A DNA stretch of 54,632 nucleotides, from the NCBI GenBank assembly GCA_035701505.1, contig DASSSA010000117.1, positions 1-54,632 of the forward strand, read 5' to 3'. The notes beneath the pieces were generated by a model that did not search any database, was not told the origin of the DNA, and saw only the letters and a list, made by a program, of their open reading frames with translations. Made by a program: the position numbers and the translations under genes. How positions within the stretch are numbered: position 1 is the stretch's first letter; each line of letters starts with the position of its first letter. Source of the stretch: AC-69 sp035701505 (GTDB lineage Bacteria; Actinomycetota; UBA4738; HRBIN12). Shown piece after piece: positions 15,639 to 24,500 of this stretch.

Positions 15639-15776
15639 ATGTCGAAGCGAACCTTCCAACCGAACAACCGCCGTCGCAAGAAGACCCACGGGTTCCGCCT
15701 GCGGATGCGCAGCCGAGCGGGGCGCGCGATCCTGGCCAGACGCAGGGCCAAAGGGCGATCCCGACTCTCCGGATAG
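15639..15776 (+). CDS. rpmH: Ribosomal protein bL34
   Basis: The 45-residue, Arg/Lys-rich product starts MSKRTFQPNNRRRKKTHGF and ends RRAKGRSRLSG, the standard bL34 sequence and length. ATG 15639 is fixed by the family; a longer in-frame start at 15564 would precede the -10 box. It is divergent from dnaA and first in the rpmH-rnpA-yidD-yidC-jag block. Confidence 0.97.
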   Translation: MSKRTFQPNNRRRKKTHGFRLRMRSRAGRAILARRRAKGRSRLSG

Positions 15777-15845
15777 GCGCAGGCCACGCGCGATCCGGCC
15801 GTCAGTAGGGTCCTGTCGTCCGGGAAGCGGCTGAACGGAGCCCGG

Positions 15846-16094
15846 ATGGTAGTGTTGGTCGCGCCCGGGTCGGGGACAACGGCGTTCGTGGCCGGCCGGC
15901 GAGTCGGTGGGGCCGTCCCCCGGAACCGGGCCCGCCGCATCCTGAAGGCTGCGTGGCGAGAGGTAGCGCCGCGGGCTCGAAACGAATACGACATCGCGTT
16001 CGTGGCCAGGGGAGCCATCCGCGGGAGCAAGACACAGGACCTGGTGGCCGAGATGGAGGAGTTGTTGACTCGCGCGGGCGTGATGGAGGGGTGA
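15846..16094 (+). CDS. rnpA: Ribonuclease P protein component (N-terminus unresolved)
   Basis: The RNA-binding RNR motif is clear (GGAVPRNRARRILKAAWRE), and the rest fits RnpA, which helps the P RNA trim tRNA 5' ends. From the first ATG (15846) the protein is only 82 residues, short for the family. The same frame stays open upstream to the rpmH stop (15774-15776) and encodes RnpA-like sequence (RVLSSGKRLNGAR), yet that stretch contains no ATG, GTG or TTG. Translation may begin at a non-standard codon such as CTG 15813, which follows AGTAGGG. It ends next to yidD. The coordinates given are therefore a minimum. Confidence 0.8.
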   Translation: MVVLVAPGSGTTAFVAGRRVGGAVPRNRARRILKAAWREVAPRARNEYDIAFVARGAIRGSKTQDLVAEMEELLTRAGVMEG

Positions 16095-16117
16095 GGTCCA
16101 TCCGGGGGCTCCTGTGG

Positions 16118-16420
16118 ATGGCGGGGACACCGGTGCGGTGGGCCCTGCTCGCCTTGATCCGCTTGTACCAGCTGACCCTGTCGGGGTGGCTGGGGGGACA
16201 ATGCCGTTTCTACCCGTCGTGCTCCCAGTATGCCCTGAAGGCCATCCAGATCCACGGGGCATGGAGAGGTTCGGCCCTTGCCGCGTGGCGGATCCTGCGG
16301 TGCGGGCCGTTCACCGGAGGGGGATTCGATCCGGTCCGGCCAGGGCGCTCGGAACCCCCCGTGTATGAAGGCGTCACACACGGGGAGCACGTTTCGGAGA
16401 TGTCCCGGGTGGATCCATGA
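16118..16420 (+). CDS. yidD: Membrane protein insertion efficiency factor YidD
   Basis: The product (100 residues from ATG 16118) has the YidD core: an amphipathic helix (ALIRLYQLTLSGWLGG), then CRFYPSCSQYALKAI and RILRCGPFTGGGFDPV. YidD assists YidC-dependent insertion at the inner membrane. A GTG at 16091 overlapping the rnpA stop is an alternative start, but GGAGG sits only 1 base before it. The stop overlaps the yidC start (ATGA). Confidence 0.9.
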   Translation: MAGTPVRWALLALIRLYQLTLSGWLGGQCRFYPSCSQYALKAIQIHGAWRGSALAAWRILRCGPFTGGGFDPVRPGRSEPPVYEGVTHGEHVSEMSRVDP

Positions 16421-17532
16421 TCGCCGCGTATCCCTGGTCCCCGTACTTCCAGGGACTGCTCGACGGGCTCGGTTGGCTGATCGCCCAGATCTACGACTTC
16501 ATCCCGAACTACGGATTGACCATCATCGTGCTCACGGTGTTGATCCGGCTGGTACTCCTGCCGTTGGGCATCAAGCAGATCCGGTCCATGCAGCACATGC
16601 AACTGGTGCAGCCCAAGATCAAGGCGCTGCAGCAAAAGTACAAGGGCAACAAACAGAAGCAGCAGGAAGAGGTGATGAAGCTTTACAGGGAGTACGGGGT
16701 CAACCCGTTCTCCGGCTGCTGGCCAGTGCTCTTGCAGTTCCCCATCCTGATCGCCATGTACTCCGTCCTGAGATTCCCCCAGCACCCGATCCACATCCCG
16801 GAGCAATCCAAGTTGTACGCCGACGTAATCACGGCTCAGATCCCGCCGGTGACCAGCCTGAGCGACTGCGTGAGCGGTCTCCCAGACAACTGCCACGCGG
16901 CCACCGAGCCGGGCCCATCCGGCGGTACCGGCTTCCTGGGAATGAACCTCCTGTGCTCGGCGCGAGAGGCGGGGAACCCGGAAGCCCAGCTGGTTGACAA
17001 CCGCAAGGTCGACGGGAAACCGGTTGTGTACCCGGTCGACTGCGGGAGCGGGGCCGCCACCAGGATCCCCTACTACCTCTTCGTGGTCCTGATGTTCGGC
17101 ACGACATACTTTCAACAGCGCCAGATGCAGAAGGCCAGCCCTCCGGGAGCGTCGTCCTCGCAGCAGCAGGCCCTACTGCGGATCATGCCGATCTTCTTCG
17201 GTGTCTTCGGATTCTTCTTTCCGGCCGGGCTGGTTGTCTACTGGACGACCTCGAACCTCTGGCAGATCGGCCAGCAGTACTTCATGCTCAGGACACGACC
17301 TACGGCAGAAGAGCTCGCGGCTCGCGCCGATGGCAAGAAGGGCAGGAAGGGCTTCATGGCGTCCCTGATGGATCGGGTTGCGGACGAGCGGCAGCGCCGG
17401 GAGGGACCGACGGGCAAGCCCGGTGAAAGGCCCAAGCCGGGACCTCCCACCGGGCGGACACCACCACCCCCCAAGAGGCCCGGTTCGGGAGGCAACAGTG
17501 GAAGAAATCGAAGGAAGCGCCCCAAGCGTTGA
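16417..17532 (+). CDS. yidC: Membrane protein insertase YidC/Oxa1
   Basis: The 371-residue product has the Oxa1 core: a first helix, a cytoplasmic hairpin rich in Lys and Gln (KALQQKYKGNKQKQQ), GCWPVLLQFPILIAMY, and later helices ending GLVVYWTTSNLWQIGQQ. The tail is basic (NRRKRPKR), as in YidC forms that bind ribosomes. A loop of about 80 residues with several Cys lies between the second and third helices. It inserts proteins with or without SecYEG. The start overlaps yidD and the end overlaps jag by 35 bases. Confidence 0.95.
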   Translation: MIAAYPWSPYFQGLLDGLGWLIAQIYDFIPNYGLTIIVLTVLIRLVLLPLGIKQIRSMQHMQLVQPKIKALQQKYKGNKQKQQEEVMKLYREYGVNPFSGCWPVLLQFPILIAMYSVLRFPQHPIHIPEQSKLYADVITAQIPPVTSLSDCVSGLPDNCHAATEPGPSGGTGFLGMNLLCSAREAGNPEAQLVDNRKVDGKPVVYPVDCGSGAATRIPYYLFVVLMFGTTYFQQRQMQKASPPGASSSQQQALLRIMPIFFGVFGFFFPAGLVVYWTTSNLWQIGQQYFMLRTRPTAEELAARADGKKGRKGFMASLMDRVADERQRREGPTGKPGERPKPGPPTGRTPPPPKRPGSGGNSGRNRRKRPKR

Positions 17533-18169
17533 GGAAGCCATCGAGGTCGCCCTGGCGGAGCTCGGCGCGACCGAGCAGGAGGTAACGGTTCAGATCCTCC
17601 AGGAGCCCAGGGAGGGCTTCGGGGGGGTTGGGTCCCAGGAAGCGGTGGTGCGGGTTCGGCTCCGGGCTCGGCGCGAGGAAACCTCGGAAGAGGATCTGGA
17701 GGAGCAGGCCGAGATCGGGGCCGAGTTCCTCGAGGGTCTGCTCGCCCGGATCGGGTTCATGGCTCAGGTGCAACCGCGGGTTGACGAGGGGACGATGTAT
17801 CTGGATGTCGTGGCCGGGGAGAGCGAGGGCGATGATGAGGACGTGGGCCTCCTCATCGGCCGCCACGGCCAGACTCTGGAGGCGGTCCAGGAGCTGACTC
17901 GGGTGGTGGTGAGCCACAGGACCGGGCTCCGATGCCGGGTCATCGTCGACATTGAGGACTACAAGAAGCGGCAGCGCGCCCGGCTTGTTTCCAAGGCAGT
18001 CGAGATCGCGAGGAGGGTGGCCCGAACGGGTCGGGAGGAAGCCTTGGACCCGATGAATGCCTATGAGCGGAAAGTGGTGCACGATGCCGTGGCCGGGGTG
18101 TCGGGGGTCGAGAGCTCCAGTCGCGGTGAAGACCCCGATCGGCGGGTCGTGATTCGGCCACGGAGCTGA
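17498..18169 (+). CDS. jag: KH/R3H RNA-binding protein Jag (KhpB)
   Basis: GTG 17498 (VEEIEGSAPSVEEAIEVA) has GGGAGG 5 bases upstream and is preferred over an in-frame start at 17378. The 223-residue product has an N-terminal Jag_N region, a KH domain with GRHGQTLEAVQELTR, and a C-terminal R3H domain (DYKKRQRARL ... MNAYERKVVHDAV). KhpB with KhpA binds RNA and affects cell division and elongation in Gram-positive bacteria. It overlaps the end of yidC. Confidence 0.92.
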   Translation: MEEIEGSAPSVEEAIEVALAELGATEQEVTVQILQEPREGFGGVGSQEAVVRVRLRARREETSEEDLEEQAEIGAEFLEGLLARIGFMAQVQPRVDEGTMYLDVVAGESEGDDEDVGLLIGRHGQTLEAVQELTRVVVSHRTGLRCRVIVDIEDYKKRQRARLVSKAVEIARRVARTGREEALDPMNAYERKVVHDAVAGVSGVESSSRGEDPDRRVVIRPRS

Positions 18170-18189
18170 GACAGAGGACCTAAGGGTCG

Positions 18190-18205
18190 CGTTTCACGTG
18201 AAACA
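18190..18205. promoter_or_regulatory. parS: parS centromere site
   Basis: CGTTTCACGTGAAACA matches the parS consensus TGTTTCACGTGAAACA at 15 of 16 positions, with an intact 14-bp palindrome. It lies about 700 bases before parA, where ParB would nucleate, and its GTG is the start codon of rsmG. Confidence 0.93.
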
Positions 18206-18839
18206 TCCCTCGGGGCAGGGCCCTACAAGGGATCCGTCCACGCTGATCGACTTCGCGACTCGGCTGGGCATCGATCTCGATGGGAACCAGGCAGAAGGCC
18301 TTCTGTCGTTCGAGCTCCTGCTCCTCGACCGGGCGATCCCCTTTGGCCTGGTGGCAAAGGGGGATCGAACCACGCTGAGGGAGCGCCATATCCTGGATTC
18401 GTTGAGGGCGGTTCAGGCGCTCGAGCCGACCGACACGGACGCCCTCGACTTGGGTTCCGGCGCCGGGCTTCCGGGGATCGTGGTGGCCATCGCCCGCCCT
18501 TCCTTGGAGGTGGGTCTGGTGGAGCCCAGGCGCCGAAGGGCCGCCTTCCTGGAGCTCGCCGTGGAACGGCTGGGGTTGCAAAACGTGGCCGTCCTGGCCA
18601 TGCCGGCGGGCCGGCTCGAGGTAGAGGTGGACGTCTGCTTCGCCCGAGCGCTGGCGGCCCTCTCCGAAGCCTGGGAGCTCGCACGACCCATCCTTCGGCC
18701 AGGGGGCCGGCTCGTGTATTTCGGTGGCCAGGGCTTCCGAGAGCCCGACCGGATGCCTACGGACAACTCCTCGTTCCGCGTGCTCCGGTCACCTGCACTT
18801 GCAAGCTCCGGACCGCTCGTTATCATGACCCGGCAGTGA
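18198..18839 (+). CDS. rsmG: 16S rRNA (guanine527-N7)-methyltransferase RsmG
   Basis: The 213-residue product has the RsmG signature: RERHILDSL, the SAM-binding ALDLGSGAGLPGI, then LVEPRRRRAAFLE and FARALAAL. It methylates G527 in 16S rRNA. The only suitable start is GTG 18198, which lies inside the parS palindrome; AAGGG sits about 11 bases upstream. It stands between jag and parA, as in most Actinomycetota. Confidence 0.93.
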   Translation: MKHPSGQGPTRDPSTLIDFATRLGIDLDGNQAEGLLSFELLLLDRAIPFGLVAKGDRTTLRERHILDSLRAVQALEPTDTDALDLGSGAGLPGIVVAIARPSLEVGLVEPRRRRAAFLELAVERLGLQNVAVLAMPAGRLEVEVDVCFARALAALSEAWELARPILRPGGRLVYFGGQGFREPDRMPTDNSSFRVLRSPALASSGPLVIMTRQ

Positions 18840-18959
18840 CCGCACGCGGCACCTCCAATTCCGGCGAATGAGAGGCACGCGGATGGGTAGGTGCAGCGAC
18901 CTGCCGGCGAAGCTCGGACAGGGAGCCAAGATCTGCCCTCCGGGAGACGAGCCGAGAGA

Positions 18960-20375
18960 GTGAACCGACCCACCAGTCCCGCCGAAGCACAAAGGCCCGG
19001 CCACCGCCGCACAAGGGTCATCGCCGTGGCCAACCAGAAGGGGGGCGTGGGTAAGAGCACGACCGCCGTCAGCCTCGGCGCCGCCCTCGCCGAGATGGGC
19101 CGCCGCGTGCTGGTGGTGGACCTCGACCCCCAGGGCAATGCCTCCACCGGGCTGGGGATCCGCCATGACCAGCGGAAGGTAACCGTCTACGACGTGTTGG
19201 CGACGGACGCCCCCATCATGGAGGCGGTGGTTCAGACCTCTGTCCCCAATCTCTTCGGGGTGCCATCGACCATCGATCTGGCAGGAGCCGAGATAGAGCT
19301 CGTCAGTCAGTTCTCCAGGGAAATGAAGCTCCGAAGGGCCATGGAGCCGCTTCGGGAGAGAGGTTTTGACTTCGTATTCCTGGACTGCCCTCCGTCCCTG
19401 GGCCTGCTAACGGTCAACGCCATGGCGGCCGCGGAGGAATTGATCGTCCCCATCCAGTGCGAGTACTACGCGCTCGAGGGCCTGGGCCAGCTGATCAAGA
19501 ACGTTCGGCTCGTGCAGCAAAACGTCAATCCGGCACTGCGACTGAGCGGGATCGTGATGACCATGTTCGACCCCCGGACGAAGCTCTCGGAGCAGGTGGT
19601 TGAGGAGGTCAGGAGGTACTTCGGAGACCGAGTGTACGACACCATCATACCCAGGACCGTCCGGCTGTCCGAGGCGCCCGGGTTCGGGCAGCCAATCACG
19701 GTGTACGACCCCCGCTCCACCGGCGCGAAGCGCTACCGCGAGCTGGCTGGCGAATTGATCCATAAGGAGCCGGCCGACGAGCCCGTCCCGGTCATGGACA
19801 GCCTCCCCTCGGTGATCCTTCCCCCGCTCGAGCCGGTCCCCATGACCGCCCCACGACCGATGCGTTCCGAGCGATCCGGCGAGTCCACGGAGCTCGGGGC
19901 CCTGTCGGAGACGGCCGGCGGTGGCAAGGGTCTCGCCGGCGAGCCCTCCCATGAAGTGGGCGATGAGGAGGAGTGGAGTGGGCTGAGGATGGTCGGAGGG
20001 TCCGCTGGTGGAGGGATCGGGGCGGGGGTAGGTTCGGAGGGAAGCTTTGGGCAGGTCGTAGGCTCGGCGGGGCCTTCCGAGGAAGTCGATAACCCGATCG
20101 AGGCAACCGCACCTGGAGGTCGAGACTGGGCTGCGAACGAGGGAGTGCTTCCGTCAAAGCCTGAAGTGGAGGTGCAGCCGAATACAGGGGAGCAGGCCAA
20201 GGTCGAGCCGCCGGTCGAGCAGCCAACCGACCGGCCAATCGACCAACCGGCCGAACAGCAACCCGAGCAGGCAGGGGCCGCTGGTCCGGCGGCAGAGCGG
20301 GACGTGGAGTCTTCCCCGGGGGATGAGGACCTGAAGCGTCGATGGAGCCTGTTTCGAAAGGGAGGCAGGGGATGA
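18960..20375 (+). CDS. parA: ParA/Soj chromosome-partitioning ATPase with a long disordered tail
   Basis: GTG 18960 gives 471 residues. The first ~275 are a standard ParA: deviant Walker A KGGVGKSTTAVSLG, DLDPQGNASTGLG, DCPPSLGLLTVNA and YYALEGLGQL. The last ~195 are a low-complexity Gly/Ser/Glu/Pro/Gln tail ending in a basic KRRWSLFRKGGRG, which ordinary ParA proteins of 260-300 residues lack. ParA forms ATP-dependent gradients on DNA that move ParB-parS complexes. The stop overlaps the parB start (ATGA). The tail coding sequence stays in the same frame up to parB, so this does not look like a frameshift. Confidence 0.93.
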   Translation: MNRPTSPAEAQRPGHRRTRVIAVANQKGGVGKSTTAVSLGAALAEMGRRVLVVDLDPQGNASTGLGIRHDQRKVTVYDVLATDAPIMEAVVQTSVPNLFGVPSTIDLAGAEIELVSQFSREMKLRRAMEPLRERGFDFVFLDCPPSLGLLTVNAMAAAEELIVPIQCEYYALEGLGQLIKNVRLVQQNVNPALRLSGIVMTMFDPRTKLSEQVVEEVRRYFGDRVYDTIIPRTVRLSEAPGFGQPITVYDPRSTGAKRYRELAGELIHKEPADEPVPVMDSLPSVILPPLEPVPMTAPRPMRSERSGESTELGALSETAGGGKGLAGEPSHEVGDEEEWSGLRMVGGSAGGGIGAGVGSEGSFGQVVGSAGPSEEVDNPIEATAPGGRDWAANEGVLPSKPEVEVQPNTGEQAKVEPPVEQPTDRPIDQPAEQQPEQAGAAGPAAERDVESSPGDEDLKRRWSLFRKGGRG

Positions 20376-21250
20376 AGCGAGGGGGGCTGGGGCGAGGGCT
20401 GTCGGCGCTGATCCCGGGCGCGGTCGAGGAGGGTGCGGGGCTGCTGGAGATCCCCGTGGGGGCGATCGGTCCCAACCCTCGCCAGCCAAGGACGACGTTC
20501 CAGGACGAATCCCTGGATGCCCTGGCCGTCTCCATCAAGGAGGTTGGGGTCCTTCAGCCCATCGTTGTTCGACGGGGTGATACTGGATTCGAGCTCATCG
20601 CGGGGGAGCGGCGCCTTCGGGCGGCCAAGGCAGCCGGGCTGGCCACAATCCCGGCCGTGGTCAGGGAGAGCGACGACACCGAGTCACTCCGGGAAGCACT
20701 CATCGAGAACATCCACCGGGAGGATCTGAACCCCATCGAGTTGGCCGAGGCCTTCCGTGAGCTGCTCGAGGAGCTTGAGCTCAAGCAGGAGACCCTGGCC
20801 GAGCGGCTGGGGGTATCCCGATCGCACGTGGCCAACACCGTCCGGCTGCTGGGCCTGCCGGCCGACGTGCAGCAGCTCCTGGCCCAGGGAAGAATCCAAG
20901 CCGGCCACGGTCGGGCCCTCCTGGCCCTGGGGGATGGCGAGGCCCAGCGTTCCCTGGCCCTCCGGGCGGCGGCGGAGGAGCTCTCGGTCCGAGATGTGGA
21001 GGAGGTCGTGCGCAGGCTCGTCGACCAACCGCCCCCCGAGGCCACAACGGCCCGCGTGACGCCTCGCCGCGAAGGGATCTCCCTCGCCGAAGTGGAGGAG
21101 ATCCTGTCGGAGCAGCTCGCAACGCGGGTGGCGATCCAGATGGGAAGGAAACGGGGGCGTATCGTCATCGAGTTCGGCTCGGCCGACGACCTCGATCGGA
21201 TCGTGTCGGAGATCATCGGTTCGGGACCGGGGCTGGCCCCGAACAACTAG
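20372..21250 (+). CDS. parB: ParB/Spo0J chromosome-partitioning protein
   Basis: The 292-residue product begins MKRGGLGRGLSALIPG with GGGAGG upstream, and carries the CTP-binding ParB motifs (GERRLRAAKAAG, ENIHREDLNPIELAEA), a helix-turn-helix (TLAERLGVSRSHVANTVRLL) and a C-terminal dimerisation domain. It clamps onto parS in a CTP-dependent way. It is coupled to parA and ends 6 bases from the convergent ddl stop. Confidence 0.96.
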   Translation: MKRGGLGRGLSALIPGAVEEGAGLLEIPVGAIGPNPRQPRTTFQDESLDALAVSIKEVGVLQPIVVRRGDTGFELIAGERRLRAAKAAGLATIPAVVRESDDTESLREALIENIHREDLNPIELAEAFRELLEELELKQETLAERLGVSRSHVANTVRLLGLPADVQQLLAQGRIQAGHGRALLALGDGEAQRSLALRAAAEELSVRDVEEVVRRLVDQPPPEATTARVTPRREGISLAEVEEILSEQLATRVAIQMGRKRGRIVIEFGSADDLDRIVSEIIGSGPGLAPNN

Positions 21251-21256
21251 GACGAT

Positions 21257-22222
21257 CTACCCGCTGACGTCGTCTGCAGGAGCGGTCCGCGACAGGGCCA
21301 GTTGGACGATTCGCTCGCACAGATCCGGGAATGCCAGCCCCCCGGACTGCGCGGCCATGGGCAGGAGGCTCGTGTCGGTCATCCCCGGCGATGTGTTCAC
21401 GTCGACGATCCAGGGGATCCCGGCGGTGTCGACCATGATGTCGGCCCTTCCGACGTCGCGCAGGCCGAGCGTGACGAAGGCTCGGGCAGCCTCCTGATGG
21501 CAGGCCGCGGTCACCTCTGGTGCGAGGCGGCCTGGCGCGAAGTATTCGGTCGCGCCCGGTGTGTACCTGGCCGCATAGTCGAATACACCGGACTTGGGGA
21601 CCACCTCGACGAGAGGAAGAGGGTCCTGCGGAGATCCCACCATGGAGGCGGCGACCTCCGTCCCATCGATCCTCCGCTCCACGACGACGGCCTTGGCGAA
21701 GGCGAGCGCGCTCATCACGGCGTGGGGAAGATCCGCCTCGCGATCCACGAACGACAGGCCCATGGCGGACCCCGCCCTGGACGGCTTCACCACCGCCGGC
21801 AGGCCGACCAGCTCGGCGACCTGATGCAGGATGGGGCCCGCCGCGAGGTCGCGGAGCGCCGCGGCCTGGACCGTCACCCAGGGAGGCGTGGAGACGCCTG
21901 CGGCTCGCATGATTTCCTTGGCCAGGACCTTGTCGAACGCGACCTGACAGGGGAAGGGCGGGGTGCCCGTGTACGGGACCCCCAGGAGCTCGAGCAGGCG
22001 CTGAACCGTCCCATCCTCGCCATCCTTGCCATGTAATGCCACGTAGCATGCGGAAACCCTTGCAGCGGAGAGTGTTTCGACGAAAGGCTCCTCTCCGGGG
22101 TCCAGGACGAAGGCGTCGTAGCCCTTGGACCGCAGCGCCATCATCACCCGGTGTCCCGAGCGGAGCGACACCTCTCGTTCCGGCGAGTGGCCGCCGGCCA
22201 GCACCGCGATCCGCTCGCTCAT
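21257..22222 (-). CDS. ddl: D-alanine--D-alanine ligase
   Basis: The 321-residue ATP-grasp enzyme has the Ddl N-terminal GGHSPEREVSLRSG, VALHGKDGEDGTVQ, the VKPSRAGSAMGLSFV loop and VDVNTSPGMTDTSLLP with metal and substrate residues. It makes the D-Ala-D-Ala dipeptide of peptidoglycan. ATG 22222 overlaps the stop of the aminotransferase gene (ATGA). Ddl is not usual in the mycobacterial origin block, so this appears to be a lineage-specific insertion beside parB. Confidence 0.93.
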   Translation of the reverse strand: MSERIAVLAGGHSPEREVSLRSGHRVMMALRSKGYDAFVLDPGEEPFVETLSAARVSACYVALHGKDGEDGTVQRLLELLGVPYTGTPPFPCQVAFDKVLAKEIMRAAGVSTPPWVTVQAAALRDLAAGPILHQVAELVGLPAVVKPSRAGSAMGLSFVDREADLPHAVMSALAFAKAVVVERRIDGTEVAASMVGSPQDPLPLVEVVPKSGVFDYAARYTPGATEYFAPGRLAPEVTAACHQEAARAFVTLGLRDVGRADIMVDTAGIPWIVDVNTSPGMTDTSLLPMAAQSGGLAFPDLCERIVQLALSRTAPADDVSG

Positions 22223-23445
22223 CCCGACAGCGAGCGGTACAGCTCCTGCTCGTCAGCGAGGAGCAGCCCGAGTCGCCGCACCCCCTCGGTGATGTCATCC
22301 TCGGTCGGGTAGCAGAACGCCAGGCGCATCTTGTTCCGGCCGCGTCCGTCCGGATAGAAGGCCGTTCCCGGCACGTAGGCCACCCGCCGTTCCACCGCGG
22401 CCGCAAGCATGGCCTGGGTGTCGAGGTAGTCGGGGAGAGTGACCCACACGAAGAACCCGCCGCCCGGGTGGGTCCAGGACGCGTCCGCCGGGAAGTGCTC
22501 GACCAGCGCCGCGAGCATGGCGTCCCGTCGGCTTCGGTACATGGTGACGAGGCGCTCGAGATTGACGCGCCACCGCTCGCCGGAGAGGTACCGCTCCGTG
22601 ACCAGCATGGTGAACGAGCTGCCGCACAGGTCGGCGGCCTCCTTGGCCAGGACGAGGCGCTGGAGGAGTCCGGGTTCGGCCACCGCCCAGCCCACCCGCA
22701 CGCCGGGCGAGAACACCTTGGACACCGTCCCCACGTAGATCACGTTGTGTGGATCCAGGGACCGAAGGGTCGGTTCGCGGCCACCCTCGAAGCGCAGGAG
22801 CCCGTAGGGGTTGTCCTCCACAATCGGGATCCGTGCCTCACGGCACAGGGCGACCAGCTGTTCCCGTCGCGATCGCGACATTGTCACGCCGGCCGGGTTG
22901 TGGAAGTTGGGAACCGTGTACACGAACTTCGGCCGGGCCCCCTTCACGAGTGCGTCCTCGAGGTCCTCGACGATCATGCCGTCGTCGTCGAGCTCGATCT
23001 GCACGTAGCGAGGCTCGTACGCGCTGAAGGCCGAGAGCGCGCCGACATAGGACGGAGCCTCCACCACGATCTGGTCACCCGGATCGATGAGGACCTTGGC
23101 GATCAGGTCGAGCGCCTGCTGCGCTCCGGTGGTCACGACGAAATCCTCGGGGTCGGCCTCGGTGGCCTCCTCGTTCATCAATGCGGCCAGACATGCGCGA
23201 AGGGCGAGCGTGCCCTGGCCGGCGCCGTACTGGAGCGCGGCATCGGCGCTTTCGGACAGCACGGACTCGACGACTTCGGTCACGTCGCGGGTCGAGAGCG
23301 CCCGTACGTAGGGCATGCCGCCGGCCAGAGAGACCACCTCTGGCCTGGAGGCCACCGCGAACAGCGCCCGGACTTCCGATGCCGACATGCCCGAGGTACG
23401 GCGGGCGTAGAGATCGACATAGGGATCGACGTTGAACTCGGCCAT
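22219..23445 (-). CDS. PLP-dependent class I/II aminotransferase (2-aminoadipate/MocR-domain type)
   Basis: The 408-residue product is a fold-type I aminotransferase: SLAGGMPYVRAL at the start, TGAQQALDLIA, NFHNPAGVTMS, EDNPYGLLRFEG, and the Schiff-base Lys in TVSKVFSPGVRVGW. ATG 23445 (MAEFNVDPY) is preferred over 23463. Closest recognisable relatives are LysN-like and other broad-range aminotransferases; the substrate cannot be told. It overlaps ddl, so a role in supplying D-amino acid precursors is possible but unsupported. Confidence 0.85.
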   Translation of the reverse strand: MAEFNVDPYVDLYARRTSGMSASEVRALFAVASRPEVVSLAGGMPYVRALSTRDVTEVVESVLSESADAALQYGAGQGTLALRACLAALMNEEATEADPEDFVVTTGAQQALDLIAKVLIDPGDQIVVEAPSYVGALSAFSAYEPRYVQIELDDDGMIVEDLEDALVKGARPKFVYTVPNFHNPAGVTMSRSRREQLVALCREARIPIVEDNPYGLLRFEGGREPTLRSLDPHNVIYVGTVSKVFSPGVRVGWAVAEPGLLQRLVLAKEAADLCGSSFTMLVTERYLSGERWRVNLERLVTMYRSRRDAMLAALVEHFPADASWTHPGGGFFVWVTLPDYLDTQAMLAAAVERRVAYVPGTAFYPDGRGRNKMRLAFCYPTEDDITEGVRRLGLLLADEQELYRSLSG

Positions 23446-23502
23446 GGGCTGCCATGGTAGCAACGGCCGGGCCGGGGTCGGGAAACGACGTGCCGAACTG
23501 GG

Positions 23503-24456
23503 TCAGCCGGCCACGTGAGGGAACACCTCACGGGCCAGGAGCTCCACGCTTTCAACGTCGTCGAAGAGCGGATGGTTCAGGAACACACGCTGGACGCCGG
23601 CCGCCGCGTATTCCGACAGTCGCTCGGCAGCCCGGTCGGGGGTGCCCACGATGCAGTCGCTCTCCACATCTGTGAGGAAATCGTCGAACGAACCGGCTTC
23701 GGGGTCGAGCCGGCGGGCGCGCTCGACCCGGTCCCGGAACGATGTTTCGTCGGCGCCGACGTAGACCCATGTCATGAGCGACGTTGTCACGGTGCCCTGG
23801 CCCCTGCCTGCCGCGTCCACCGCCTCGCGCACCCGGGCGATGCGGTCGCCGACCTCCTTCGGTGTTCCCCCATGCGTGTTGAACTCGTCGGCCCACCTCG
23901 CCACGAGGCGCGCGATGCGTGGTCCGCCCTTGCCGCCCACGATGATCGGTGGGTGCGGGCGCTGCACGCCCTTGGGGACGAACCGGCACTCCTGCAGCGT
24001 GTAGTGCGTACCACGGAACGAGAACACCTCGTCGGACAGGAGTCCGTGGACGATCTCCAGCTGCTCCTCCAGCATCTGCATCCGCTCGTTCGTCGCAGGA
24101 AAGGGGATACCGTGGGTCCGGTGCTCCTCCGCCCACCAGCCAGCTCCCATGCCGACCTCCACACGTCCGCCGGAGATGTGGTCAACGGTCGTGGCCACCT
24201 TGGCCAGCACCGTCGGAAGGCGAAACGTCACCGGGGAGACGAGCGTGCCGAGGCGGAGTCGCTCGGTGCGGGCGGCCACTGCGGCAAGGGCCGTCCAAGC
24301 ATCGGATGAGCCTCGGCCCGCTGCTCCCACGACCGAGAAGTAATGGTCCGAAGTGAACATGCCGTCGAACCCGAGCCGCTCACAGGCGTCGGAAAGGGCC
24401 AGCCACTCTTTCCAGGTGATCCCTTCCTGGCCCTCGACCATCAGGCAGAAACGCAT
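23503..24456 (-). CDS. LLM-class flavin (probably F420)-dependent oxidoreductase
   Basis: The 317-residue product has the bacterial luciferase-like TIM barrel: FCLMVEGQEGITW, FTSDHYFS, RLRLGTLVSPVTFRLP, GGRVEVGMGAGWW and PIIVGGKGGPR. These match F420-dependent LLM proteins, common in Actinomycetota. ATG 24456 (MRFCLMVEG) is used; an in-frame extension to 24558 is Arg-rich and not family-like. The substrate is unknown. It is 57 bases upstream of the aminotransferase start. Confidence 0.85.
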   Translation of the reverse strand: MRFCLMVEGQEGITWKEWLALSDACERLGFDGMFTSDHYFSVVGAAGRGSSDAWTALAAVAARTERLRLGTLVSPVTFRLPTVLAKVATTVDHISGGRVEVGMGAGWWAEEHRTHGIPFPATNERMQMLEEQLEIVHGLLSDEVFSFRGTHYTLQECRFVPKGVQRPHPPIIVGGKGGPRIARLVARWADEFNTHGGTPKEVGDRIARVREAVDAAGRGQGTVTTSLMTWVYVGADETSFRDRVERARRLDPEAGSFDDFLTDVESDCIVGTPDRAAERLSEYAAAGVQRVFLNHPLFDDVESVELLAREVFPHVAG

Positions 24457-24500
24457 CGGCTGGCCCCCCGTCCCCGCGTCGCCCGGAACCCTCGCGCCGG

